Positions 19,339-27,949 of a stretch of DNA of 64,000 bases are shown here, one piece after another. Location of the stretch: NCBI RefSeq assembly GCF_913777995.1, contig NZ_CAJYVE010000010.1:62001-126000 (forward strand), given 5' to 3'. Every line of letters starts with the position of its first letter. Positions within the stretch are counted from its first letter, which is position 1. The notes beneath the pieces were generated by a model. The model saw nothing but the letters and a program-made list of their open reading frames with translations, had not been told where the DNA came from and did not search any database. This DNA is from an uncultured Pseudomonas sp. (GTDB lineage: Bacteria > Pseudomonadota > Gammaproteobacteria > Pseudomonadales > Pseudomonadaceae). The translations under genes and the position numbers were made by a program.

Positions 19339-20045
19339 TCGAACTGCTCAAGGACTACTGGCAGCCGTTCCTGTACAGCGACGGCGTGCACATCACCGGC
19401 CTGGCCATGACCATGTGGCTGCTCAGCGCTTCCATCGCCATGGGCTTCTGCCTGTCGATCCCGCTGTCCATCGCGCGGGTCTCGGAGCGCCGCTGGCTGC
19501 GCTGGCCGGTGCAGTTCTACACCTATGTGTTCCGTGGCACGCCGCTGTATATCCAACTGCTGATCTGCTACACCGGCATCTACAGCATCGCCGCCGTGCG
19601 CGAGCAACCTTTGCTCGATGCGTTTTTCCGCGATGCGATGAACTGCACCATCCTGGCCTTCACCCTCAACACCTGTGCCTACACCACCGAGATCTTCGCC
19701 GGTGCGATCCGCAGCATGGCCCACGGCGAAGTCGAAGCGGCCAAGGCCTACGGGCTGTCGGGCTGGAAGCTGTATGCCCACGTGATCATGCCGTCGGTGC
19801 TGCGCCGCTCGCTGCCGTACTACAGCAACGAAGTGATCCTGATGCTGCACTCCACCACCGTGGCCTTCACCGCCACCGTGCCGGACATTCTCAAGGTGGC
19901 GCGCGACGCCAACTCGGCGACCTTCATGACCTTCCAGTCGTTCGGCATCGCCGCGCTGCTGTACCTGAGCGTCACCTTCATACTGGTCGGGCTGTTTCGC
20001 CTGGCCGAACGCCGCTGGCTGGCCTTTCTCGGCCCCGCTCACTAG
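19335..20045 (+). CDS. Amino acid ABC transporter permease, HisM/AotM type
   Basis: A 236-residue partner permease with the same fold and the contact loop EAAKAYGLSGWKLYAHVIMP (about 135-154). It forms the heterodimeric membrane channel with the preceding product. ATGA overlap at 19335-19338 shows translational coupling. Followed after 9 bp by the AotO-like gene. Confidence 0.9.
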   Translation: MIELLKDYWQPFLYSDGVHITGLAMTMWLLSASIAMGFCLSIPLSIARVSERRWLRWPVQFYTYVFRGTPLYIQLLICYTGIYSIAAVREQPLLDAFFRDAMNCTILAFTLNTCAYTTEIFAGAIRSMAHGEVEAAKAYGLSGWKLYAHVIMPSVLRRSLPYYSNEVILMLHSTTVAFTATVPDILKVARDANSATFMTFQSFGIAALLYLSVTFILVGLFRLAERRWLAFLGPAH

Positions 20046-20054
20046 GACAGCCCC

Positions 20055-21167
20055 ATGCGCCAAGAGACCCATGCCCTGGTGTCGCCGGTCCCCGGCACCG
20101 CCAGGCAGATCCACAGCTTCCACTACGGGCCGCAGGACCTGGCCCGCAAGGTCTACATCCAGGCCTCGCTGCACGCCGACGAACTGCCAGGCATGCTGGT
20201 GGCCTGGTACCTCAAGCAGCGCTTCGACGAACTGGAGCGGGCCGGCAAACTCAAGGCCGAAATCGTCGTGGTACCCGTGGCCAACCCCATCGGCCTTGAA
20301 CAGGTGCTGATGGACACGCCCCTGGGCCGCTACGAGCTGGAAAGCGGGCAGAACTTCAACCGTCACTTCGTCGACCTGGCTCGCCAGGTGGGCGATGAGC
20401 TGCACGACCAACTGGGCGACGACCCGGCGCACAACGCTGCGCTGATCCGCAGCAGCCTGCGTCGGGCCCTGGAGCGCCAGGTCGCCATGACCCAGCTGCA
20501 GTCCCAGCGCCTGGTGCTGCAGCGCCTGGCCTGCGACGCCGAGATGGTGCTCGACCTGCACTGTGATTTCGAGTCGGTGGAACACCTGTACACCACGCCC
20601 GAGGCCTGGCCGCAGGTCGAGCCGCTGGCGCGCTACATCGGCGCCCAGGCCAGCATGCTGGCCACCGATTCGGGCGGGCAGTCGTTCGACGAATGCTTCA
20701 CCCTGGTCTGGTGGCAACTGCGCGAGCGCTTCGGCGAGCGTGTGCCGATGGGCAGCTTTTCGGTGACCCTGGAGCTGCGCGGCCAGGGCGACGTCAGCCA
20801 CGCCGTGGCCAGCCGTGATGCCCAGGCGATCATCCACTACCTGATCGAGCGCGGCCTGGTCGACGGCGAGCCCGTCGCCCAGCCCCAACTGCTCTACCCG
20901 GCCACACCGCTGGCGGCGGTGGAACCGGTGGCCACGCCGGTCGGCGGGTTGCTGGTGTTCTGCGCACTGCCCGGCGAGTACGTCGAGGCCGGGCAACTGA
21001 TCGCCGATATCATCGACCCCATCAGCGATGCCGTGACCCAGGTCCACGCACCGCAGGCCGGCCTGCTCTACGCCCGCTCGCTGCGGCGCATGGCGACGGC
21101 CGGCATGGTCATCGCCCACGTCGCCGGCACCCAGGCCTGGCGCAGCGGCTACCTTCTTTCGCCATGA
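20055..21167 (+). CDS. AotO-like protein of the succinylglutamate desuccinylase/aspartoacylase family
   Basis: A 370-residue zinc hydrolase-like protein. The zinc ligands are recognisable as H40 and E43 in SLHADELPG and H169 in LDLHCDFE; NFNR at about 101-104 and LELRGQGD near 238 are further family motifs. A biotinyl-lipoyl-like C-terminal part (ALPGEYVEAGQLIADIID) follows. In P. aeruginosa, aotO sits in the arginine/ornithine transport operon and has no assigned function. A role in deacylating imported N-acyl amino acids is possible but unproven. It overlaps the ATPase gene by 4 bp. Confidence 0.85.
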   Translation: MRQETHALVSPVPGTARQIHSFHYGPQDLARKVYIQASLHADELPGMLVAWYLKQRFDELERAGKLKAEIVVVPVANPIGLEQVLMDTPLGRYELESGQNFNRHFVDLARQVGDELHDQLGDDPAHNAALIRSSLRRALERQVAMTQLQSQRLVLQRLACDAEMVLDLHCDFESVEHLYTTPEAWPQVEPLARYIGAQASMLATDSGGQSFDECFTLVWWQLRERFGERVPMGSFSVTLELRGQGDVSHAVASRDAQAIIHYLIERGLVDGEPVAQPQLLYPATPLAAVEPVATPVGGLLVFCALPGEYVEAGQLIADIIDPISDAVTQVHAPQAGLLYARSLRRMATAGMVIAHVAGTQAWRSGYLLSP

Positions 21168-21940
21168 GAACCGACATGTACAAACTGACCATCGACGGCC
21201 TGCACAAGAGCTACGGCGACAACGAAGTGCTCAAGGGCGTCTCGCTCAAGGCCCAGAGTGGCGATGTGATCTGCCTGATCGGCGCCAGCGGCTCGGGCAA
21301 GAGCACCTTCCTACGCTGCATCAACTTCCTCGAACAGCCCAACGACGGCGCCATGAGCCTCGACGGCCAGCCGGTGCGCATGGTTCAGGACAAGGACGGC
21401 ATGCGCGTCGCCGACCCCGAGGAGCTGCAACGCCTGCGTACCCGCCTGGCCATGGTGTTCCAGCATTTCAACCTGTGGGCGCACATGACCGTGCTGGAGA
21501 ACATCACCATGGCGCCGCGCCGCGTCCTGGGCGTGCCCAAGGCCGAAGCCGAGGCGCGGGCACGCAAGTACCTGGAGAAGGTCGGCCTGCCAGAGCGGGT
21601 CGCCGAGCAGTACCCGGCCTTCCTTTCCGGCGGCCAGCAGCAACGCGTGGCAATCGCCCGCGCGCTGGCCATGGAGCCGGACATCATGCTGTTCGACGAA
21701 CCGACCTCGGCGCTGGACCCGGAGCTGGTCGGCGAAGTGCTCAAGGTCATCCAGAGCCTGGCCGAGGAAGGCCGCACGATGATCCTGGTCACCCATGAAA
21801 TGGGCTTTGCGCGCAAGGTCGCCACCCAGGTGGTGTTCCTGCACAAGGGCCAGATCGAAGAATCCGGCCATCCCGACCAGGTGCTCAACAACCCGCAGAG
21901 CGAACGCCTGCAGCAGTTCCTCAGCGGCAACCTCAAGTAG
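21164..21940 (+). CDS. Amino acid ABC transporter ATPase, HisP/AotP type
   Basis: A 258-residue ATPase with Walker A (GASGSGKST), Q-loop (MVFQHFNLW), signature ([15 protein letters not shown]), Walker B with catalytic Glu ([14 protein letters not shown]) and H-loop (VTHEMGF). It powers the transporter encoded just upstream. The start at 21164 overlaps the AotO-like stop by 4 bp; 21176 is an alternative. The Lhr helicase gene begins 100 bp downstream on the same strand. Confidence 0.93.
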   Translation: MRTDMYKLTIDGLHKSYGDNEVLKGVSLKAQSGDVICLIGASGSGKSTFLRCINFLEQPNDGAMSLDGQPVRMVQDKDGMRVADPEELQRLRTRLAMVFQHFNLWAHMTVLENITMAPRRVLGVPKAEAEARARKYLEKVGLPERVAEQYPAFLSGGQQQRVAIARALAMEPDIMLFDEPTSALDPELVGEVLKVIQSLAEEGRTMILVTHEMGFARKVATQVVFLHKGQIEESGHPDQVLNNPQSERLQQFLSGNLK

Positions 21941-22039
21941 CGTTCATTCGCAAGGCGTGAAACCGCGGGCAGCCCATTGCACCAATGGGCCACCACCGCG
22001 GTCTGTTGTCTGAGCCCTTGAAGGAACAGACCGCGGCCC

Positions 22040-24514
22040 ATGAGCAAATCGCCCGACATCGCAAGAGCCTGGTTCGAGTCCTTGGGCTGGAGCCCATTCC
22101 CCTTCCAGAAGCAGGTCTGGGCTGCGGTCGAACGCGGCGAATCCGGCCTGCTGCATGCCAGCACCGGCTCGGGCAAGACCTACGCCGTGTGGCTGGCGGC
22201 GCTGCAACGCTTCGCCGCACGCCCCGCCGTCCCCGCCAAGGGCAAGGACAAGAACGCGCCGTTGACGGTAGCGTGGATCACCCCGATGCGCGCGCTGGCC
22301 GCCGATACCCAGCGCTCGCTGCTGGCGCCGTTGCAGGCCCTGGACATTCCCTGGTCGGTGGGCCTGCGCACCGGTGACACCTCCAGCAGCGAACGGGCTC
22401 GCCAGGGACGGCGCCTGCCCAGCGCGCTGGTAACCACCCCGGAAAGCCTGACCCTGCTGCTGGCCCGCGCCGATGCCCAGGCCGCCCTGGGTAACCTGCA
22501 GATGGTCGTGGTCGACGAATGGCACGAGTTGCTTGGCAACAAACGCGGCGTGCAGTTGCAACTGGCGCTGGCGCGGCTGCGCCGCTGGACCCCCGGGCTG
22601 ATCGTGTGGGGTATTTCCGCGACCCTGGGCAACCAGGAACACGCCCGCCAGGTGCTGCTGGGCGATACCGGAGTCAGCGTGCAGGGCAAGGTGGTCAAGG
22701 ACCTGCTGGTCGACACCCTGCTGCCGTCGGCCATCGAACGCTTTCCCTGGGCCGGGCACATGGGCCTGTCGATGCTCAAGCAAGTGGTCGCCGAGGTCGA
22801 GGCCAGCAGCAGTTGCCTACTGTTCACCAATACCCGCTCGCAATCAGAGCTGTGGTACCAGGCGCTGCTGCAGGCGCGCCCGGACTGGGCCGGGTTGATC
22901 GCCCTGCACCATGGCTCACTGGCCCGTGAGGTGCGCGACTGGGTGGAGCGCGCGCTGAAAGACGGCCAGCTCAAGGCTGTGGTGTGTACCTCGAGCCTGG
23001 ATCTGGGTGTGGATTTCCTGCCGGTCGAACGCGTGTTGCAGATCGGCTCGGCCAAGGGTATCGCGCGCCTGATGCAACGCGCCGGGCGTTCCGGCCATGC
23101 ACCGGGGCGCCGCTCGCGGGTGACCCTGGTACCGACCCACAGCCTGGAGCTGGTGGAGGCCGCTGCTGCCGAAGCCGCCGTGGCGGCGCGCATGATTGAA
23201 CCGCGCCTATCGCCGCATCAGCCCCTGGATGTGCTGGTGCAGCATCTGGTGAGCATGGCCTTGGGTGGCGGCTTTCGCCCCGACGAACTGTACGAAGAGG
23301 TCAGGGGCGCGTGGGCCTATCGCGACCTCGACCCAGCCCATTGGCAATGGGCACTGGCCTTCGTACGCAACGGCGGTCACTCACTGACCGCCTACCCCGA
23401 CTACCGCCGCGTGGAACCCGACGAGCACGGAATATGGCGCGTGCCCGACGCACGCCTGGCGCGGCGGCACCGCATGAGCATCGGCACCATCGTCAGCGAC
23501 GCCAGCATTCAGGTGAAGTACTGGAAAAAAGGCGCCAGTTCACTGGGCAGCGTCGAGGAAGGCTTCATCGCCCGCCTGCGCCCCGGCGACAACTTCCTGT
23601 TCGGGGGGCGGCTGCTGGAGCTGGTACGGGTCGAAGACATGACCGCCTACGTCAAGCGTGCCACGGGCCGCAAGGCCGCCGTACCGCGCTGGAATGGCGG
23701 GCGCATGCCGCTGTCCAGCGAATTGGCCGAAGCCGTGGTGGCGCAGTTTGATGCCGCTGCCCACGGCCATTTCGACAGCCCACCCCTGCAGGCGGTACGA
23801 CCGCTGCTGGACGTGCAGCGGCAATGGTCAGCGTTACCGCAAAGCGACCGCTTGCTGGCTGAAACCCTGAAGTCCCGCGAGGGCTGGCACCTGTTTCTCT
23901 ACCCCTTCGCCGGTCGCCATGTGCACCTGGGGCTGGCCAGCCTGCTGGCCTGGCGCCTCGGCCAGCGCCAGCCGCTGAGCTTTTCCATGGCGGTCAATGA
24001 CTATGGCCTGGAGCTGCTCAGCGCCAGCGAAGTGGACTGGGCCGCATTACTCGACAGCGGCGAGCTGTTCAGCGAAGAGCACCTGGCCGAGCACATCCTC
24101 GCCAGCCTGAATGCCAGCGAGCTGGCGCAGCGGCGCTTTCGCGAGATCGCCCGCATCGGCGGGCTGGTGTTTTCCGGCTACCCCGGCGCGGCGAAAAGCA
24201 CCCGCCAGCTGCAGGCCTCCAGCGGGCTGTTCTTCGAGGTCTTCAAGCAATACGATGCCGACAACCGCCTGCTGCTGCAGGCCCATGAGGAGGTGCTGAG
24301 CCTGGAACTGGACTACCAGCGCCTGCAGACCACCCTGCAAAGGATGGCCCGCCAGCCTCTGGACCTGCACCCGCTCAAACGCGCCACGCCGCTGGCTTTT
24401 CCGTTGATGGTCGAACGCCTGCGCGAGAGCCTGAGCAGCGAGAAACTCGCCGACCGCATCGCGCGCATGGTCCGCGACCTGGAAAAAGCCGCCGGCCCGG
24501 AAACCACCGCATGA
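22040..24514 (+). CDS. lhr: Ligase-associated DEXH-box DNA helicase (Lhr-Core type)
   Basis: An 824-residue superfamily 2 helicase equal in length to Lhr-Core proteins rather than full-length Lhr (about 1,500). Motifs: I ([10 protein letters not shown]), II as DEWH ([10 protein letters not shown]), III (GISATLGN), IV/V ([11 protein letters not shown]) and VI (MQRAGRSGH); the Lhr-specific winged helix and core domain fill the C-terminal half. It unwinds DNA 3' to 5' and belongs with the ligase and exonuclease at 14.7-17.4 kb. Its stop overlaps the PdeM gene by 4 bp. Confidence 0.94.
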   Translation: MSKSPDIARAWFESLGWSPFPFQKQVWAAVERGESGLLHASTGSGKTYAVWLAALQRFAARPAVPAKGKDKNAPLTVAWITPMRALAADTQRSLLAPLQALDIPWSVGLRTGDTSSSERARQGRRLPSALVTTPESLTLLLARADAQAALGNLQMVVVDEWHELLGNKRGVQLQLALARLRRWTPGLIVWGISATLGNQEHARQVLLGDTGVSVQGKVVKDLLVDTLLPSAIERFPWAGHMGLSMLKQVVAEVEASSSCLLFTNTRSQSELWYQALLQARPDWAGLIALHHGSLAREVRDWVERALKDGQLKAVVCTSSLDLGVDFLPVERVLQIGSAKGIARLMQRAGRSGHAPGRRSRVTLVPTHSLELVEAAAAEAAVAARMIEPRLSPHQPLDVLVQHLVSMALGGGFRPDELYEEVRGAWAYRDLDPAHWQWALAFVRNGGHSLTAYPDYRRVEPDEHGIWRVPDARLARRHRMSIGTIVSDASIQVKYWKKGASSLGSVEEGFIARLRPGDNFLFGGRLLELVRVEDMTAYVKRATGRKAAVPRWNGGRMPLSSELAEAVVAQFDAAAHGHFDSPPLQAVRPLLDVQRQWSALPQSDRLLAETLKSREGWHLFLYPFAGRHVHLGLASLLAWRLGQRQPLSFSMAVNDYGLELLSASEVDWAALLDSGELFSEEHLAEHILASLNASELAQRRFREIARIGGLVFSGYPGAAKSTRQLQASSGLFFEVFKQYDADNRLLLQAHEEVLSLELDYQRLQTTLQRMARQPLDLHPLKRATPLAFPLMVERLRESLSSEKLADRIARMVRDLEKAAGPETTA

Positions 24515-25167
24515 ACGAACACCTGTCCGTCCAGTTGGCCGGCGAAACCCTCTGGCTGCTGGCCGACAAGGCGCTGTACCACCCGCAGCGACGCAGCCTG
24601 CTGATCGCCGACGCGCATTTCGGCAAGGCAGCGGCCTACCGCCGCCTCGGCCAGCCGGTGCCGCATGGCACCACCCAGGCCAACCTGCAACGTATCGACC
24701 GGCTGCTGGAGCGCTACCCGAGTGAGCAGTTGATCTTCCTCGGCGACTTCCTGCATGCGCCACAATCCCACGCCCCTGCCACGTTGCAGGCCCTGGCCGC
24801 CTGGCGAGAGCGGCATACGGCGCTTGGGCTGTGCCTGATTCGCGGCAACCATGACAACCGCGCCGGCGACCCGCCCGGCTACCTGAGCATCGAAGTGGTG
24901 GATGCGCCGCTGCTGATGGGACCGTTCGCGTTGCAGCACGAACCCGACGCCCATGCCACCCATCACGTACTGGCCGGGCACGTACACCCGGTCTTTCACC
25001 TGCAAGGCCGCGGGCGCCAGCGTCTGCGCCTGCCGTGCTTCGTGCTGGGGGAGCGCGTCAGCCTGCTGCCGGCCTTCGGCGAGTTCACCGGTGGCTACGC
25101 CGTGCAGGCACAAGAACGCCATCGCCTGTTTGTAACAGGCGATGGCGGCGTATGGGAATTGGGCTAG
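24511..25167 (+). CDS. pdeM: Ligase-associated phosphodiesterase PdeM (MPE)
   Basis: A 218-residue calcineurin-type metallophosphoesterase with the five metal motifs in order: ADAHFGK (D34, H36), GDFLHA (D79), GNHDN (N113, H114), a late His and GHVHP. It is the fourth member of the DNA repair cluster (MPE), a manganese-dependent phosphodiesterase. It is coupled to lhr by a 4-bp overlap. The convergent small gene ends 4 bp beyond its stop. Confidence 0.92.
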   Translation: MNEHLSVQLAGETLWLLADKALYHPQRRSLLIADAHFGKAAAYRRLGQPVPHGTTQANLQRIDRLLERYPSEQLIFLGDFLHAPQSHAPATLQALAAWRERHTALGLCLIRGNHDNRAGDPPGYLSIEVVDAPLLMGPFALQHEPDAHATHHVLAGHVHPVFHLQGRGRQRLRLPCFVLGERVSLLPAFGEFTGGYAVQAQERHRLFVTGDGGVWELG

Positions 25168-25170
25168 GCG

Positions 25171-25383
25171 TCAGGCCACCGGGGTAGGTGGTGGCTCGTC
25201 CGGCAGCGTCGGCTCGCCGGGCTCGGCGGGCTGCGGCGGCTGAGGGGTGTCAGGCGCTGGTTGACCGGGAATGCCGCCCCCTACCATGTTCAGTTGGTTG
25301 TCCGCCAACAACGACCAGGCCAACAGGCCGATCTCGTTGAGGGAACCCGGGTTGGGCGAAGCTGGCTTCGAATCGATCTTCAT
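25171..25383 (-). CDS. Small peptide with a double-glycine-like leader and Pro-rich tail
   Basis: A 70-residue product. AGGAGT stands 6-7 nt before ATG 25383, so translation is likely. Residues 1-37 are leader-like and end in LADNQLNMVGGG, similar to double-glycine secretion leaders; the rest is Pro/Glu/Gln-rich and acidic (GQPAPDTPQPPQPAEPGEP). No transporter or modifying enzyme is next to it. It may be an exported peptide or simply a small conserved protein. Confidence 0.6.
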   Translation of the reverse strand: MKIDSKPASPNPGSLNEIGLLAWSLLADNQLNMVGGGIPGQPAPDTPQPPQPAEPGEPTLPDEPPPTPVA

Positions 25384-25494
25384 GAGTCACTCCTGAGCGT
25401 CTGGTCACCCACTCGCTCGTGGGGGGAAGAACAGTTCGCTCAGTAGAGTGCCAAAACGGGCATTAATTCCATGAAGAAGCGATGAAATCGGATC

Positions 25495-26061
25495 TCAGGT
25501 ACGTGGCAAGGTCACGCCGCGCTGGCCCTGGTACTTGCCGCCACGGTCCTTGTACGACACTTCGCACTCTTCGTCGGATTCCAGGAACAGCATCTGCGCC
25601 ACGCCCTCGTTGGCATAGATCTTCGCCGGCAGCGTGGTGGTGTTGGAGAACTCCAGGGTCACGTGGCCTTCCCATTCAGGCTCCAGCGGCGTCACGTTGA
25701 CGATGATGCCGCAGCGCGCGTAGGTGCTCTTGCCCAGGCAGATGGTCAGCACGTTGCGCGGGATACGGAAGTACTCCACGGTGCGTGCCAGGGCGAAGGA
25801 GTTCGGCGGGATGATGCACACGTCGCTCTTGATGTCGACGAAGCTCTTCTCGTCGAAATTCTTCGGATCGACGGTCGCCGAGTTGATGTTGGTGAACACC
25901 TTGAATTCGTCTGCGCAGCGCACGTCGTAGCCATAGCTCGATACGCCGAAGGAGATCAGCCGGTCCTGGCCTTCACCGCGCATCTGGCGCTCGACGAAAG
26001 GCTCGATCATGCCGTGCTCTTGCGCCATGCGGCGAATCCACTTGTCCGATTTGATGCTCAT
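25495..26061 (-). CDS. dcd: dCTP deaminase
   Basis: A 188-residue homotrimeric dCTP deaminase that makes dUTP for thymidylate synthesis. Family sequences include [13 protein letters not shown] near residue 37, [13 protein letters not shown] and the catalytic-site segment [19 protein letters not shown]. Length and start ([19 protein letters not shown]) fit gammaproteobacterial Dcd. Monocistronic by spacing. Confidence 0.96.
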   Translation of the reverse strand: MSIKSDKWIRRMAQEHGMIEPFVERQMRGEGQDRLISFGVSSYGYDVRCADEFKVFTNINSATVDPKNFDEKSFVDIKSDVCIIPPNSFALARTVEYFRIPRNVLTICLGKSTYARCGIIVNVTPLEPEWEGHVTLEFSNTTTLPAKIYANEGVAQMLFLESDEECEVSYKDRGGKYQGQRGVTLPRT

Positions 26062-26365
26062 GGCGGTGTCCTGAAATAGCGTGGTGAAAAATATGCGGGC
26101 ATCTTACCGGTCCGACGCGCCGCCATCAAAGGGCACGCAAGCCACGCCCGACGGGCATTGCGTGCGAATGCAAATAATCCTCGGCTGCCCATTGGCACTG
26201 CCCGGAAAAAGGGTTAAGGTGGCGCCACTGTGTTGCTTGTGTCACTGAGAATCTCTACAAGATGTTGAAACCGATCACCATCACCATGAATTTCCAGCTC
26301 TTTGCACTCAGTCTCGGCCAGGGTATTTCCTGAGCCGCAGTTCACTTTGTCCAAGGAGATGCATC
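26062..26365 (+). promoter_or_regulatory. Spacer with the cold shock gene 5' leader and a possible 23-codon upstream ORF
   Basis: This 304-bp spacer carries the promoters of divergent dcd and the cold shock gene. The part next to the cold shock gene (about 26230-26365) should be its 5' UTR. It holds an in-frame ATG...TGA reading (26262-26333) of 23 codons, [20 protein letters not shown] plus three residues, with only a weak ribosome site. CAAGGAG precedes the cold shock ATG. Confidence 0.5.
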
Positions 26366-26575
26366 ATGTCCAATCGCCAAACCGGTACCGTCAAGTGGTT
26401 CAACGATGAAAAAGGCTTCGGCTTCATCACCCCACAATCCGGTGACGACCTGTTCGTACACTTCAAAGCTATCCAGGTTGATGGCTTCAAAACCCTGAAA
26501 GAAGGCCAGCAGGTTTCCTTCGTCGCTACCCGCGGCCAGAAAGGCATGCAGGCTGAAGAAGTACAAGTTATCTAA
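26366..26575 (+). CDS. Cold shock protein, CspA family
   Basis: A 69-residue single cold shock domain protein with both RNA-binding motifs: RNP1 (KGFGFIT) and RNP2 (LFVHF). It binds single-stranded RNA and DNA and melts RNA structure. AAGGAG lies 8 nt before the ATG. Codon use is strongly biased, which suggests high expression. A strong terminator follows. Confidence 0.95.
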   Translation: MSNRQTGTVKWFNDEKGFGFITPQSGDDLFVHFKAIQVDGFKTLKEGQQVSFVATRGQKGMQAEEVQVI

Positions 26576-26596
26576 CTTGCGCTGATTCGCTCGAAA

Positions 26597-26625
26597 AACC
26601 CCGCTTGAAAAAGCGGGGTTTTTTT
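26597..26625 (+). terminator. Rho-independent terminator of the cold shock gene
   Basis: AACCCCGCTT pairs with AAGCGGGGTT around a GAAA loop (26597-26606 with 26611-26620), followed by a T run to 26625. Confidence 0.95.
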
Positions 26626-26663
26626 ATGCCCGCTTTTTGATGTGCTGCATGACCTCGGTGATA

Positions 26664-26687
26664 GGGAGCGAGCATGCTCGCCCCCAC
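26664..26687. repeat. Single REP-like palindrome
   Basis: GGAGCGAGCATGCTCGCCCC resembles the GAGCGAGCTTGCTCGC core of REPs in this window and lies just beyond the 3' end of apbC. Confidence 0.6.
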
Positions 26688-26691
26688 CCGC

Positions 26692-27786
26692 TCAGTCGTC
26701 GCTTACCGAAATGCTCGGCATCGCCGGGCTGGCGGCTTCTTGCAGGACGATGCGCGCCCCGACCTGACGGGCCAGCTCCTGGTAGATCATGGCGATCTGG
26801 CTCTCGGGCTCGGCAATCGCGGTGGGCTTGCCGCCGTCGGCCTGTTCGCGGATCAGCATCGACAGCGGCAGGGAGGCCAGCAGCTCGACGTCGTAATGGC
26901 TGGCCAGCCTGGCACCGCCCCCCTCACCGAACAGGTGCTCGGCATGCCCGCAGTTCGAGCAGATGTGCACAGCCATGTTCTCCACCACGCCCAGCACCGG
27001 AATGTTCACCTTGCGGAACATCTCCACACCCTTCCTGGCGTCCAGCAACGCCAGGTCCTGAGGCGTGGTAACGATCACAGCGCCCGCCACCGGGACCTTC
27101 TGCGCCAGGGTCAGCTGAATGTCGCCGGTACCCGGCGGCATGTCGATGACCAGGTAATCCAGGTCGTTCCAGGCAGTCTGGGTCACCAGTTGCAGCAAGG
27201 CACCGGAAACCATGGGACCGCGCCACACCACCGGGGTGTTGTCGTCGGTGAGGAAGGCCATGGACATGACCTCGACGCCATGCGCCTGAATCGGCACGAA
27301 CCACTTCTGGTCCTTGACCTGCGGCCGCGTGCCTTCCGGGATACCGAACATGATGCCCTGGCTGGGGCCATAGATATCCGCATCGAGAATACCGACCCGT
27401 GCGCCCTCACGGGCCAGGGCCAGGGCCAGGTTGGCGGCGGTGGTCGACTTGCCGACGCCACCCTTGCCGGAGGCCACGGCGATGATGTTCTTCACGTTGG
27501 CCAGGCCCGGCACCTGCGCCTGGGCCTTGTGCGGCTCGACCTGGGTGGTGACCACGACCTTCGCCGACGTCACGCCTTCCAGTCCTTCGATGCCGGTGCG
27601 CAGCAGCTGCGCCCAGCCATTGCTGAACAGTGCGGCGGCATAGCCCAGCTGCAACTGGACCTCGACCTGGCCGCCCTGGATGTCGATGGTGCGCACGCAA
27701 CCGGCGCTGACCGGGTCCTGGTTGAGGTAAGGGTCGGTGTACTGGCGAAGAATCGTCTCCACCGCTGCGCGGCTCACTGCGCTCAT
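26692..27786 (-). CDS. apbC: Iron-sulfur cluster carrier protein ApbC/Mrp
   Basis: A 364-residue P-loop ATPase with an N-terminal DUF59/MIP18 domain (about 1-85), a deviant Walker A (ASGKGGVGKSTTAANLA at about 103-119) and a paired CSNCGH motif near residue 280 that holds a bridging [4Fe-4S] cluster between two subunits. It carries clusters to apo-proteins. It is divergent from metG, a gene order common in gammaproteobacteria. Confidence 0.95.
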   Translation of the reverse strand: MSAVSRAAVETILRQYTDPYLNQDPVSAGCVRTIDIQGGQVEVQLQLGYAAALFSNGWAQLLRTGIEGLEGVTSAKVVVTTQVEPHKAQAQVPGLANVKNIIAVASGKGGVGKSTTAANLALALAREGARVGILDADIYGPSQGIMFGIPEGTRPQVKDQKWFVPIQAHGVEVMSMAFLTDDNTPVVWRGPMVSGALLQLVTQTAWNDLDYLVIDMPPGTGDIQLTLAQKVPVAGAVIVTTPQDLALLDARKGVEMFRKVNIPVLGVVENMAVHICSNCGHAEHLFGEGGGARLASHYDVELLASLPLSMLIREQADGGKPTAIAEPESQIAMIYQELARQVGARIVLQEAASPAMPSISVSDD

Positions 27787-27949
27787 GGACTGGCTCCAAT
27801 AGAAACTTGAGTAAAACAGGCGGCTATCCTACCCGTTATGACGAGCGGTGCCATGCTTTCGCGTGGTCAAGGGCTGCCGGGGTGAAAAAAAACGCGCGGG
27901 CCTTTATAGTGGCCGGTCCATGTTTGACTCAACTAAGTAGCCGAGCCCC

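Noticed and set aside
19305..21119. 604-codon frame on the minus strand
   Set aside because: Antisense to the permease and AotO-like genes; His/Gln/Arg/Gly-rich shadow with no known domain.
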